NCBI RefSeq assembly: GCF_014268445.2
Contig: NZ_CP077089.1
Span: forward strand, 3,403,501 to 3,467,500
Direction of reading: 5' to 3'
Source: Pseudomonas tensinigenes
GTDB taxonomy: Bacteria > Pseudomonadota > Gammaproteobacteria > Pseudomonadales > Pseudomonadaceae
Length of the DNA stretch: 64,000 nucleotides
In this document: positions 15,475 to 23,920 of the stretch, piece by piece
Position numbering within the stretch: position 1 is the first letter of the stretch
How the letters are laid out: each line of letters begins with the position of its first letter
Notes under the pieces: model-generated
Databases searched by the model: none
What the model saw: only the letters and a program-made list of their open reading frames with translations
Told to the model about the DNA's origin: nothing
Translations under genes and position numbers: made by a program

Positions 15475-17880
15475 TTACGGCAAGGCGTAAGCCATCACGT
15501 AGTCGCCGCGATCGGTCGACTGACGCGCACCACCGGCGGTGATAACGATGTACTGCTTGCCGGTTTTCGGCGAAACATAGGTCATCGGGCCGCCCTGGCT
15601 GCCGACAGGCAGACGTGCTTTCCAGACTTCTTCACCGTTGCCGCTGTTGAACGCGCGCAGGTAGAAGTCCTGGGTGCCAGCGATGAAGATCAAACCACCT
15701 TGGGTCGACAGGGTGCCGCCGAGGGTTGGCAGACCGATCTTGATCGGCAGGTGCATGCGGATGCCCAGTGGACCGGTGTCTTCAACGGTGCCGACCGGAA
15801 CCTGCCAGGCGATTTTCTGGGTCTTCATGTCGATCGCCGTCAGCGTACCGAACGGTGGCGCCTGGCAAGGAATGCCGGCGACCGACAGGAAGCGGTTTTT
15901 GTTAACGGCGTATGGCGTGCCTTTCAGCGGTACGGCGCCCATGCCAGTGTTCAGCGCTTCGCCACCGCCAGCGGCCTGGCCTTTGTTCTGTGACGGAATC
16001 ATCTGAATCCACAGACCCAGACGCATGTCGTTGACGAAGATGAAACCGTGCACCGGGTCAGTGGAGATGCTGCCCCAGTTCATGCCACCCAGCGAACCCG
16101 GGAAGCTCAGCGATTTGTCCATGCCCGGCGCGGTGTACAGGCCGTCGTAGCGCATGCCTTTGAAGTCGATGCGGCAGAGCAACTGGTCGTACGGAGTGGC
16201 GCCCCACATGTCCGATTCAGTCAGGTGCTGAGCACCGATTTCTGGCATGCCCACCGATTTCGGCTGGGTAGGGGAGTACGGTTCGTTCGGGATGTTCGCC
16301 GCTTTCACCGGTACTTCTTTAACGTCAGTCAGCGGTTTGCCGGTGGCGCGGTCGAGCACGTAGATCTGCCCGGCCTTGGTGCCGATGACCAGCGCCGGAA
16401 TGCTTTTGCCGTCCTTGGTGAAGTCGATCAGGCTCGGCTGCATCGGCAGGTCGAAGTCCCAGAGATCGTTGTGCACGGTCTGGAACACCCAGCGCTCGTC
16501 ACCGCTGGTGGCGTCCAGCGCGAGAATCGAAGCGCCGTAGGTGTGATCGAGTTTGCTGCGCTCGACACCATAGATGTCGGTGGACGAGCTGCCCATTGGC
16601 AGGAACACGGTGTTGGTTGCCGGGTCGTAGGACATCGGCGCCCAGCTGTTCGGCGTGCTGCGCACGTAGGTGCTGCCGTCGGCCGGTGCCTTTTTATCCT
16701 GCGGGTTGCCCGGGTCGAACGCCCAACGCATGGCGCCGGTGATCACGTCGAAACCACGGATCACGCCGCCGGGCATGTCGGTCTGCACGTTGTCAGCTAC
16801 GCGACCGCCAACCACCACGGTGGTGCCGGCCATCAGCGGAGCGGAGGACAACTGGTAGTAGCTGTCCGGGACATTACCCAAACCGGCCTTCAGATCTACC
16901 TGACCGTTGTTGCCGAAACCCTGGCAGAACTCGCCGGTGTCCGCATCGACTGCGATCAGACGGGCATCAATGGTGTTGGTCAGCAGACGACGCTGGCAAT
17001 TGGCGGCCGGCGCAGGCTTGGCTTCGATGATCGACGAGTTGCTCGGCTGAGCAATCGCTTTGGTGGCGTCGAAATAGGCCATGCCACGGCAGCGCTGCCA
17101 GACTTTCGACTGGGCGTTGATCGCGTTCTTCCACAGCTCTTTACCGGTGTCGGCATCGAGGGCGATCAAATTGTTGTGCGGGGTGCAGATAAACACCTTG
17201 TTGCCAATCTGCAGCGGGGTGAGCTGGTCTTCAGCACCGTTGCCATCGCTCTCGGCGACGTCGCCGGTGTGGTAGGTCCACGCGACTTTCAGCTTGTCGA
17301 CGTTGTTGCGGTTGATCTGGTCCAGCGCAGCGAAGCGGCTGCCACCTTCGGTATTACCGTAGTGCGCCCAGTCCTTTTGCGCCTTGTCCGGCTCGACCGG
17401 GGTCAGGCCTGGGCCAGTGCCGGTTGCCGCCACGGTTGGATGGGCGACAAACATATTGCCGGCCGCTACAACCACGCCGACTGCCAGCACCGCCGCCACA
17501 GCGTAAGCGCCGCGACCGGCAACGCCACCGTTGGCACGCTTGAGCAGCGGATAAACCAGCGCCACGACCAAGCCGATCACACTGAACATGAACAGGCGCG
17601 AGAACACCGGCCAGAACACCAGCCCGGCATCGCTCACCGCCCAGATCGCGGTGCCCACCAGGAACGCGGCGAACAGCCACGCACCGGCCAGCTTGAAGCG
17701 CGCGATCAGCAGACCGGAAACGGCCATGACCAAGCCACCCACCAGGAAGTACCACGAGCCTCCCAGGCTGACCAACTTCACGCCGCCCGCAGCCAGCGCC
17801 AAGCCGAGCAGGGCGATGACGACGCCCAGCCCGATCAGAATGAATTTTGATATGCCCGAGAGGCGTTGACTCTGCTTCAC
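15475..17880 (-). CDS. gcd: Membrane-bound PQQ glucose dehydrogenase
   Basis: This is an 801-residue quinoprotein that oxidises glucose to gluconolactone in the periplasm and passes electrons to ubiquinone. Five N-terminal membrane helices (to about residue 145) precede a PQQ beta-propeller. The propeller has DWAHYGNTEGGSRFAAL, WAFDPG, repeated tryptophan-docking segments and the C-terminal GGPMTYVSPKTGKQYIV. Length and layout match Gcd of Pseudomonas. Translation starts at a GTG codon with only a weak GGGA upstream. A near-consensus promoter with an embedded dyad lies 30-58 bases upstream. The enzyme drives the direct oxidative glucose pathway and gluconic-acid secretion. PQQ synthesis genes are not in this window. 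Confidence 0.96.
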   Translation of the reverse strand: MKQSQRLSGISKFILIGLGVVIALLGLALAAGGVKLVSLGGSWYFLVGGLVMAVSGLLIARFKLAGAWLFAAFLVGTAIWAVSDAGLVFWPVFSRLFMFSVIGLVVALVYPLLKRANGGVAGRGAYAVAAVLAVGVVVAAGNMFVAHPTVAATGTGPGLTPVEPDKAQKDWAHYGNTEGGSRFAALDQINRNNVDKLKVAWTYHTGDVAESDGNGAEDQLTPLQIGNKVFICTPHNNLIALDADTGKELWKNAINAQSKVWQRCRGMAYFDATKAIAQPSNSSIIEAKPAPAANCQRRLLTNTIDARLIAVDADTGEFCQGFGNNGQVDLKAGLGNVPDSYYQLSSAPLMAGTTVVVGGRVADNVQTDMPGGVIRGFDVITGAMRWAFDPGNPQDKKAPADGSTYVRSTPNSWAPMSYDPATNTVFLPMGSSSTDIYGVERSKLDHTYGASILALDATSGDERWVFQTVHNDLWDFDLPMQPSLIDFTKDGKSIPALVIGTKAGQIYVLDRATGKPLTDVKEVPVKAANIPNEPYSPTQPKSVGMPEIGAQHLTESDMWGATPYDQLLCRIDFKGMRYDGLYTAPGMDKSLSFPGSLGGMNWGSISTDPVHGFIFVNDMRLGLWIQMIPSQNKGQAAGGGEALNTGMGAVPLKGTPYAVNKNRFLSVAGIPCQAPPFGTLTAIDMKTQKIAWQVPVGTVEDTGPLGIRMHLPIKIGLPTLGGTLSTQGGLIFIAGTQDFYLRAFNSGNGEEVWKARLPVGSQGGPMTYVSPKTGKQYIVITAGGARQSTDRGDYVMAYALP

Positions 17881-18253
17881 GTTGAGTGTCCCGTTGAAAT
17901 GAGGCGCGCATTATATAGTTAGGTAACTACCTAGTTAAATCACAAATTTCAACGTGAAGCGTAGTTCGCGGTTTTGACTCGCGCCTGCTGGGGGCTCAGA
18001 TGTGGAAATGTCTGTCGAAATGCGCACAAAAATAGCTGTTATGTCAGATTCATTGTGATTTGTGACAGATATAAGATGCCGTGCCCTCAGGCGTAATGGA
18101 TTTTTTCCGGGTTGTAAATGCGACGAATAACCGCCAGACAGCCCGACCCAGAGCAGTCGATGGGCGCATCGAGCTATATGGATATGCTTTTTTAATCTTG
18201 GAATTCGCCACGGTTTACCGCTCAACTGGCGCCTTTTTGATAGGTGGCTAGTT
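17881..18253. other. 373-base gap between gcd and solA-like gene
   Basis: The left end carries the gcd promoter and operator. The remainder (17941-18253) has lower G+C and no open frame I support. It must also hold the promoter of the divergent oxidase gene. TGTCA at 18042-18046 faces TGACA at 18063-18067, a weak dyad. I see nothing else. Confidence 0.6.
17910..17938 (-). promoter_or_regulatory. gcd promoter with TAGGTA-AC-TACCTA operator in spacer
   Basis: Read on the minus strand there is a perfect -10 TATAAT (17915-17910) and a -35 TTAACT (17938-17933) separated by exactly 17 bases. The spacer holds the perfect dyad TAGGTA (17920-17925), AC, TACCTA (17928-17933). A repressor there would block RNA polymerase. 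The size suits a MarR- or TetR-type dimer, but no such gene is adjacent. Confidence 0.65.
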
Positions 18254-19432
18254 ATGTCCGAGCGATGCGAGGTAGTGGTTCTGGGCTTGGGCGCCATGGG
18301 CGCGGCGACGGTTTATCAGCTGGCGAAAGCGGGAGTGAACGTTGTCGGTATTGATCGTCATCACCCACCACACAACCTCGGTTCCAGCCACGGTGATACG
18401 CGCATTACTCGGCTTTCAGTAGGAGAGGGCGCGCAATATGTGCCCATCGTGCGCAATTCTCATCGCATCTGGCGCGAGCTTGAGGCACTGACCGGGGAAT
18501 CGCTGTTCGAACAATCGGGTCTGCTGGTGCTGACGTCGAGCGCCGAGTTCGATCCTGAAGACCCGACCGACTTCACCTTGCGTACCATCGGCTTGGCGCA
18601 AACCTACGGCATTGAGCACGAAGTCTTGCCCGCCGAACAGATTCGCCAACGCTTCCCGCAATTCGCCAACGTGCACGACTCGGCCGTCGGCTATTTCGAG
18701 CCGGGTGGCGGCTTCGTGCGCCCCGAGCGCTGCATCGATGTACAGCTCAAGCTGGCCGAGCAACAGGGTGCGACGCTTTATAAAGGCGAGACCGTCACTG
18801 GGATCAGCTCGAACGAGGAGGGTGTCACGGTCACCACGGACCGGCGCACGCTGTTTGCCAATAAGCTGGTGATCAGCGCGGGCAACTGGAACGGCGAGTG
18901 GCTCGGTGAGCCGTATGAGAATCTGCTGACTGTTTACCGGCAAAAACTGTTCTGGTTCGAAGTGGATGAGAACGCCGGACTGGTTGGCCACTCACCGACG
19001 TTCATCTTCACCCACGGTCGCGGCGACGACAAAATCAACTACGGCTTTCCCGCGCTACCCGGCGAAAGCAGCATGAAAATCGCCACCGCGCAGTACCACA
19101 CCGCAACGTCAGCGCAGGCCATTGATCGCACGGTTTCAGCGGCCGAAGCGCGAGATATGTTCGAGCATCAGGTGCAAGACCGCATCGCCGGCGTGACCTC
19201 GAAAGTCCTCAAGTCGGCGGTCTGCGCCTACACCGTGACGCCAGACCGCCATTTCATCATCGATGAACATCCTTCGCTGCAACACACGCTGTTCGTGTCG
19301 GCCTGCTCCGGGCACGGTTTCAAGCATTCCGCCGCGCTCGGCGAAGCATTTGCGCAGTGGTGCATGCGCGGCTCGACGGACCTGGATCTGTCCTCTTTCT
19401 CCCTGAAACGCTTCGAAGGAAAACTATCGTGA
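18254..19432 (+). CDS. SolA-like FAD oxidase (N-methyltryptophan/sarcosine oxidase family)
   Basis: This is a 392-residue monomeric sarcosine oxidase family flavoenzyme, closest in pattern to SolA, the N-methyl-L-tryptophan oxidase. The FAD-binding fold VVLGLGAMGAATVYQLA begins near residue 8, followed by GSSHGDTRITR. C324, in VCAYTVTPDRHF, is at the position that binds FAD covalently in this family. Substrates of relatives include N-methyl amino acids and other secondary amines. AGGTGG lies upstream of the ATG. It is transcribed away from gcd and meets the bestrophin-like gene convergently. The true substrate is unknown. Confidence 0.85.
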   Translation: MSERCEVVVLGLGAMGAATVYQLAKAGVNVVGIDRHHPPHNLGSSHGDTRITRLSVGEGAQYVPIVRNSHRIWRELEALTGESLFEQSGLLVLTSSAEFDPEDPTDFTLRTIGLAQTYGIEHEVLPAEQIRQRFPQFANVHDSAVGYFEPGGGFVRPERCIDVQLKLAEQQGATLYKGETVTGISSNEEGVTVTTDRRTLFANKLVISAGNWNGEWLGEPYENLLTVYRQKLFWFEVDENAGLVGHSPTFIFTHGRGDDKINYGFPALPGESSMKIATAQYHTATSAQAIDRTVSAAEARDMFEHQVQDRIAGVTSKVLKSAVCAYTVTPDRHFIIDEHPSLQHTLFVSACSGHGFKHSAALGEAFAQWCMRGSTDLDLSSFSLKRFEGKLS

Positions 19433-19478
19433 AACGCGTCGCGCTCTCTGTGGGATGTGGTGCCGGCCTTCTGATTCA

Positions 19479-19513
19479 GTCGGGAGCTGCCGTAGATGCT
19501 CACGGCTCCCGAC
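19479..19513. terminator. Hairpin between convergent genes
   Basis: GTCGGGAG (19479-19486) pairs with CTCCCGAC (19506-19513), with an inner CCGT/ACGG extension. It lies between the stops of the SolA-like and bestrophin-like genes. No T-run follows, so its strength as a terminator is uncertain. Confidence 0.55.
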
Positions 19514-19517
19514 ATCT

Positions 19518-20420
19518 TCAAGCGTTCTCTTCAAGCCGGCGCACATCGCCCAAGGAATCACGCTGCATCGACTGCAGGTTTTTCTCGATGGTTTCGCACA
19601 GCGCTTCCATCTGAATCTGGTGTTCGCTTTGGCGAAACGGGCTTTGCAGATCGGTGCCGATGCGTTCGATGGCCAGCAGCATAAAACCGACCACGGTCGA
19701 AGCCAACGGCGTGAACCAGCCCAAAGACTCCACCAGCCCGACGGGCACGATCAGGCAGAACAGTGAAATAAACAGCCGTGGGAAATACACATAAGGGTAG
19801 GGCAGCGGCGTATTCGCGATCCGCTCCATGCCGCCCTGACTGTTGGACAGATCCACCAATGTCGACTCCAGCCGCGCCAGGCGAATGCTGTCCAGGCGCC
19901 CGGCCTTGTATTCCCGCGCGAGCAAAGTCGCCGAGCCGGTGAGGATATCGTTGGCAAAATTATTGGTCGTGCCACTGCGGGCGAATTCATCGGCGGGAAT
20001 AAACGCGCGGACTTCCTCAGGGCAGGGCTGGCCTTGCAGATGCGCCGCGAGGCAATTCACATAGGCGACGTGGCGGCGCAACAGGGTCGACTTGACCGGA
20101 TTGACCTCGCCGTCGGGATCATCCAGCAACGTCAGCACCTGCCGGGCGAAGCTGCGCGAATTATTGATCATCGAACCCCACAACGTGCGTGCTTCCCACC
20201 AGCGGTTGTAAGCGCTGCTGTTGCGGAAACTGATCAGCACGATCAATGCCGAACCCAATAACGTCAGGGGCATCAATGGCAGATTCAGCTTGGCGTTGAG
20301 GAACAGCATGAAATCGACGGTGACGGCGATGTCCCAGAGCAGCAGCCAGAACAACGCCCAGCCGACATAGCCCAGAGTCTTGATGATCAAACGGTATTTT
20401 CTGACGATGACTGCTTTCAA
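19518..20420 (-). CDS. Bestrophin-like (UPF0187/YneE) channel
   Basis: This is a 300-residue inner-membrane protein of the bestrophin/UPF0187 family; bacterial members form pentameric ion channels. Features are hydrophobic segments near residues 15-35, 40-62, 205-230 and 235-255, the family stretch FRNSSAYNRWWEARTLWG, and DLQSPF near the C-terminus. The length fits YneE. It is monocistronic, with no related neighbour. Ion specificity and physiological role cannot be read from the sequence. Confidence 0.88.
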   Translation of the reverse strand: MKAVIVRKYRLIIKTLGYVGWALFWLLLWDIAVTVDFMLFLNAKLNLPLMPLTLLGSALIVLISFRNSSAYNRWWEARTLWGSMINNSRSFARQVLTLLDDPDGEVNPVKSTLLRRHVAYVNCLAAHLQGQPCPEEVRAFIPADEFARSGTTNNFANDILTGSATLLAREYKAGRLDSIRLARLESTLVDLSNSQGGMERIANTPLPYPYVYFPRLFISLFCLIVPVGLVESLGWFTPLASTVVGFMLLAIERIGTDLQSPFRQSEHQIQMEALCETIEKNLQSMQRDSLGDVRRLEENA

Positions 20421-20553
20421 ACGGAAACCTCGTGGCGAGCGGTAAGCGTTAACGCTTTAGCTCGGACGCTGTTTTCGCGGGAAAGGTTCGGTCAATAGTC
20501 TGGCAATCGGCGTCTGGACTTTTCCGGGGTGATCATCGCCAAAGGTTTATACC

Positions 20554-21366
20554 CTACGTTCTCGCTACGCCCGGCACATCCATGTTGATCTTGCGCCAGA
20601 AAGCTTCCGCCAGACTGTAGACCGAGAAGGCAATCAGCCCCAAGGCCATCACCATCAAAATCAGCCAGCCAGCGGGTAGATTCTGCAGCGCATCGAGCGC
20701 TTCCTTCATTCCAGGTGGATCCATGGCTTGGTAGGTAGAACCACTGACGGCCAGCAGCAATGCAATCTCGATAAACACCACTCCGCGCGCTATCAGACCA
20801 AACCGCGAGACCGGGCGGACGTAGCGCATGACATCCTCTTCGGCCTCGAAATACTTCTCGAACGACGCTTTCCAGCCCTTGAAGATGTGAGCAATGCCCA
20901 CCCCAAGCGGAATGAGGGCGATCAGGTACACCAGCCAGTTCGAATGTTCCCAGGACAGCAAATGCGCCAGCCAGTCTTTGGTTTGTCCTGCGGAATCGCC
21001 CGAGCTTTTAATCCCGCTGATGAGTAGACCCAATGCAAAAAACGCCAGAGCAGCGTTGACCAAACCTCCGACAAACAGCCCTGTGCGAATCACCAGACCT
21101 TTGAGTTGTTTGCCGTGATGATCGACATCACGCGTTGCCTGCAGGACGCGCCAGGCGGCAAATGCGAGCAGTCCCGCCACGACAAGTCCAACCAGAAAAT
21201 AGCCGAATGGCTGGCCCAGCAAGGCTTCCAGACTCTTGTGACTGTCCTTCGGCTTGGTTGAATCCTGGGCTGCCAGTAACGCAAAGATACCTATGATCAG
21301 ATACAGCATTCCTCGGGCGGCGTAGCCTCCCCGAGCGAGGATGACAAGGTTGCTTTGCGCGGACAT
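20554..21366 (-). CDS. DUF1206 membrane protein
   Basis: This is a 270-residue integral membrane protein with three tandem two-helix DUF1206 units, each opening with an ARGGYAARGMLYL / IRTGLFVGGLV / SRFGLIARGVVF type segment. Its function is unknown in all members. The start at 21366 (MSAQSN) is chosen because AGGA lies 9 bases upstream and it removes an implausible polar extension of 57 residues. It is transcribed alone, downstream of the xdhC-type gene but with a gap of about 170 bases. Confidence 0.85.
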   Translation of the reverse strand: MSAQSNLVILARGGYAARGMLYLIIGIFALLAAQDSTKPKDSHKSLEALLGQPFGYFLVGLVVAGLLAFAAWRVLQATRDVDHHGKQLKGLVIRTGLFVGGLVNAALAFFALGLLISGIKSSGDSAGQTKDWLAHLLSWEHSNWLVYLIALIPLGVGIAHIFKGWKASFEKYFEAEEDVMRYVRPVSRFGLIARGVVFIEIALLLAVSGSTYQAMDPPGMKEALDALQNLPAGWLILMVMALGLIAFSVYSLAEAFWRKINMDVPGVART

Positions 21367-21533
21367 GGGACGTATTCCTGAGAGGTCATAGGAGAGCAGA
21401 CCCTTCTGGTCGGGAGGGGTTCTATGACCTGTCGAGGAATGCAGTGTCTTCTCCAGGACATCGGTGCCGAGGCTGTTCACACCACGTCGTTTCGTTGCCG
21501 GCCAATAAAGCCGACGCAGAGTAGCCGCGCGGC

Positions 21534-22538
21534 TCATTCTGCGAGCGCTTTGGCCCTGGCAATTGAAAACGCTTTCGGCAGATTGGCACCATTCTTCACC
21601 GCAAGAATCTCCGCCATCACGCTAACGGCGATTTCCGCAGGGGTCTTGCTGCCGATATACAGACCGATCGGCCCGTGCAGGCGCTCAAGCGACGCTTCGG
21701 TTTCACCAAAATGTTCGATCAGGCGTTCGCGGCGCAGTTGGCTGTTGCGTCGCGAGCCGATGGCGCCGATGTAGAACGCCGGGCCGTGCAGCGCTTCGAG
21801 CAGGGCCAGATCGTCGAGTTTGGGGTCATGACTCAAGGCGACGATGCAGGTGCGCAGATCGACCGCGAAGTCGCGAACCACGTCGTCCGGCATGCCGACG
21901 ATGCGCTCCACGCCATCCACCGCCCAGGTCTCGATGTACTCGGGGCGCGGATCGCACACCGCCACCTTGAAACCGTTGAACAAGGCCATGGTCGCCAGAT
22001 ACTCGGCCAGCGCGCCGGCCCCGATCATCAGCATCCGATAGCCCGGTCCCAAGGTGTTGAGCATCTGCGCGCCATCGAAGCTGAATTGTTCTGGCGTCGC
22101 GGTCGGTTCGAGCATGACCTGACCGGACTCCAACGCCAGACGACGGCGAACCAGTTGCCCGGCGTCCAGTTGCGCCAGCAGCTCATCAAGCGACTGCCAC
22201 GCCGGGTTGAACTCAAGGATCAGTTCCAGCGTGCCACCGCAGGGCAGGCCGAAGCGATGCGCTTCATCGGCACTGACGCCATAGCGCACCACTTGCGGTG
22301 CGCTGTCGCTAAAAGCGCTGCCGCCATGGGCGGTGGTATAGCGATGAATCAGATCGTCTTCAATGCAGCCACCGGACACGCTGCCCATTACGCGCCCATC
22401 GTCACGCAAGGCCATCATCGACCCCGTCGGACGCGGCGAAGAACCCCAGGTGCGCGCCACCGTGGCGAGCAACACGCGCTCGCCAGCGGCAAGCCAGTCC
22501 CGCGCCGTGCGCAGGACCAGCAAGTCGATGCTTTCCAT
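21534..22538 (-). CDS. XdhC/CoxI-family molybdenum cofactor maturation protein
   Basis: This is a 334-residue XdhC/CoxI protein. The N-terminal part has GSSPRPTGSMM and VSGGCIEDDL; the C-terminal Rossmann part (about residues 165-320) begins at MLMIGAGALAEYL and contains AIGSRRNSQLRRERL. The family binds molybdenum cofactor, helps its sulfuration, and inserts it into xanthine-dehydrogenase-type enzymes. It is the last gene of a minus-strand operon with a cytochrome c, a Mo-binding subunit and a 2Fe-2S subunit, so its client is clearly the adjacent dehydrogenase. The gap to the cytochrome gene is 12 bases. Confidence 0.92.
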   Translation of the reverse strand: MESIDLLVLRTARDWLAAGERVLLATVARTWGSSPRPTGSMMALRDDGRVMGSVSGGCIEDDLIHRYTTAHGGSAFSDSAPQVVRYGVSADEAHRFGLPCGGTLELILEFNPAWQSLDELLAQLDAGQLVRRRLALESGQVMLEPTATPEQFSFDGAQMLNTLGPGYRMLMIGAGALAEYLATMALFNGFKVAVCDPRPEYIETWAVDGVERIVGMPDDVVRDFAVDLRTCIVALSHDPKLDDLALLEALHGPAFYIGAIGSRRNSQLRRERLIEHFGETEASLERLHGPIGLYIGSKTPAEIAVSVMAEILAVKNGANLPKAFSIARAKALAE

Positions 22539-22550
22539 CAGTCTCTCCTC

Positions 22551-23903
22551 TTAGCGCATCTGCAGGATGATCGGGCTGCTGCTGGCCGGATCAGTGTGTT
22601 CACGCAGTTTGCCCACCGCCTGCGCATCGACAGCACTGGCCTGATTGCCCCAGGTGCTGCGCATGAAGGTCAGCACTTCGGCGATCTGCTGATCCGACAA
22701 CTGCTCACGGAAGGCCGGCATGCGATAGGCATCCGGCACGCCAGCCGCGACGACACGCTGCGAACCATTGAGGGTGATGTTGATCGCCGAGGCGCTTTCC
22801 TTGGCCAGTGCCGAGGTGGCGCCGGCCAGCGGCGGCATCCATTCAGGTTGCCCCTTGCCGTCGAGGCCGTGGCAGGAAGCACAGCGCGCCACGTAGGTAT
22901 GCGCACCGGGTGAGTCCAGACGTTGCGCTGCTGAAACCGCTTGATACTGCCACGGCGCGCCATCCCGTTCGCGATCCCCGGGAAGCGACTTCAGGTAGTG
23001 GGCAATCGCGCTCAGATCGTCATCGCTCATGAACTGCGTGGAGTTGTTGAACGCTTCGGTCATCGAGCCGTAGACCACCGCATGTTGGTTGCGACCGCTC
23101 TTGAGGAACTGCACGATCTCAGGCTCGCTCCAGCGGCCCAGGCCGGTGTTGTGATCATCGCGCAGGCTCGGCGCGTACCAGCCATCGAGCAAGGCGCCGG
23201 CGAGGTACGGTTTACCGGATTCATCCAGTGCCTTCTCGTTGAACGCCAGACCGCGCGGGGTGTGGCAACTGCCGCAGTGTCCGGCGCCCTGAACGAGGTA
23301 AGCGCCACGGTTCCAGCGTTCATCCTGCGACGGTTTGGGCGCATACGGTTCGGCATCGACAAACACACCGTTCCACAGTGCAATTGGCCAGCGCAGGTTC
23401 AGCGGAAAGGGAATGGCGCTGGGGATATTCGCCTGTTTCACCGGCGCCACGCCTTTCATGAAGAACGCATACAACGCACGCACATCATCGTCACTGAGTT
23501 TGGCGTAGGACGGGTAGGGCATCGCCGGGTACAACCGGCGACTGTCGGGTGCCACGCCGTGGCGCACCGCCCGGTCAAAATCCGCCAGGCTGTAGTGGCC
23601 GATGCCGGTTTCGGTGTCCGGGGTGATATTGGTCGCGTGGATTGAGCCCAGCGGTGTGGCCATTTCCAGACCGCCGGCGAACGGCGCACCGCCCGGCACG
23701 CTGTGACAGGCCACGCAATCGCTGAGCCGGGCGACGTATTCGCCTCGCGCGACCAGTGCCGGGTCGATATCGGCCACGGCGATCTGATGGGTTTCAAGGC
23801 GCGAGACAGGCTCGCGAGTGACATACCAGGCCAGCAGGCCTGCCGCGACCAGGCACGGCACTGCCAGCCAGCCAGCGGTTCTTGCGAATCGGCTGTTATT
23901 CAT
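22551..23903 (-). CDS. Triheme cytochrome c electron acceptor subunit
   Basis: This is a 450-residue exported cytochrome with an N-terminal hydrophobic anchor or signal (about residues 10-27) and three CxxCH heme sites: C63-H67, C210-H214 and C341-H345. The three-domain plan matches the cytochrome subunit of membrane-bound alcohol or aldehyde dehydrogenases. In this operon it would take electrons from the molybdo-dehydrogenase and pass them to the respiratory chain. The start at 23903 has GGAGCG nearby and puts the anchor at the N-terminus; an upstream ATG at 23924 overlaps the previous gene by 4 bases. Confidence 0.9.
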   Translation of the reverse strand: MNNSRFARTAGWLAVPCLVAAGLLAWYVTREPVSRLETHQIAVADIDPALVARGEYVARLSDCVACHSVPGGAPFAGGLEMATPLGSIHATNITPDTETGIGHYSLADFDRAVRHGVAPDSRRLYPAMPYPSYAKLSDDDVRALYAFFMKGVAPVKQANIPSAIPFPLNLRWPIALWNGVFVDAEPYAPKPSQDERWNRGAYLVQGAGHCGSCHTPRGLAFNEKALDESGKPYLAGALLDGWYAPSLRDDHNTGLGRWSEPEIVQFLKSGRNQHAVVYGSMTEAFNNSTQFMSDDDLSAIAHYLKSLPGDRERDGAPWQYQAVSAAQRLDSPGAHTYVARCASCHGLDGKGQPEWMPPLAGATSALAKESASAINITLNGSQRVVAAGVPDAYRMPAFREQLSDQQIAEVLTFMRSTWGNQASAVDAQAVGKLREHTDPASSSPIILQMR

Positions 23904-23920
23904 GGACGCTCCGGCGCTGA

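Noticed and set aside
16048..17850. 600-codon open frame on the plus strand inside gcd
   Set aside because: It is fully antisense to gcd, whose protein is complete and well matched to its family. Long antisense frames are common in high-G+C DNA, and its composition (His, Arg, Val rich) is typical of a shadow.
17935..18297. 120-codon minus-strand open frame in the gcd/solA gap
   Set aside because: It would overlap the solA-like start and the gcd promoter; no ribosome binding site and odd composition.
21675..22913. 412-codon plus-strand open frame
   Set aside because: It is antisense to the xdhC-type and cytochrome c genes, with shadow-like composition.
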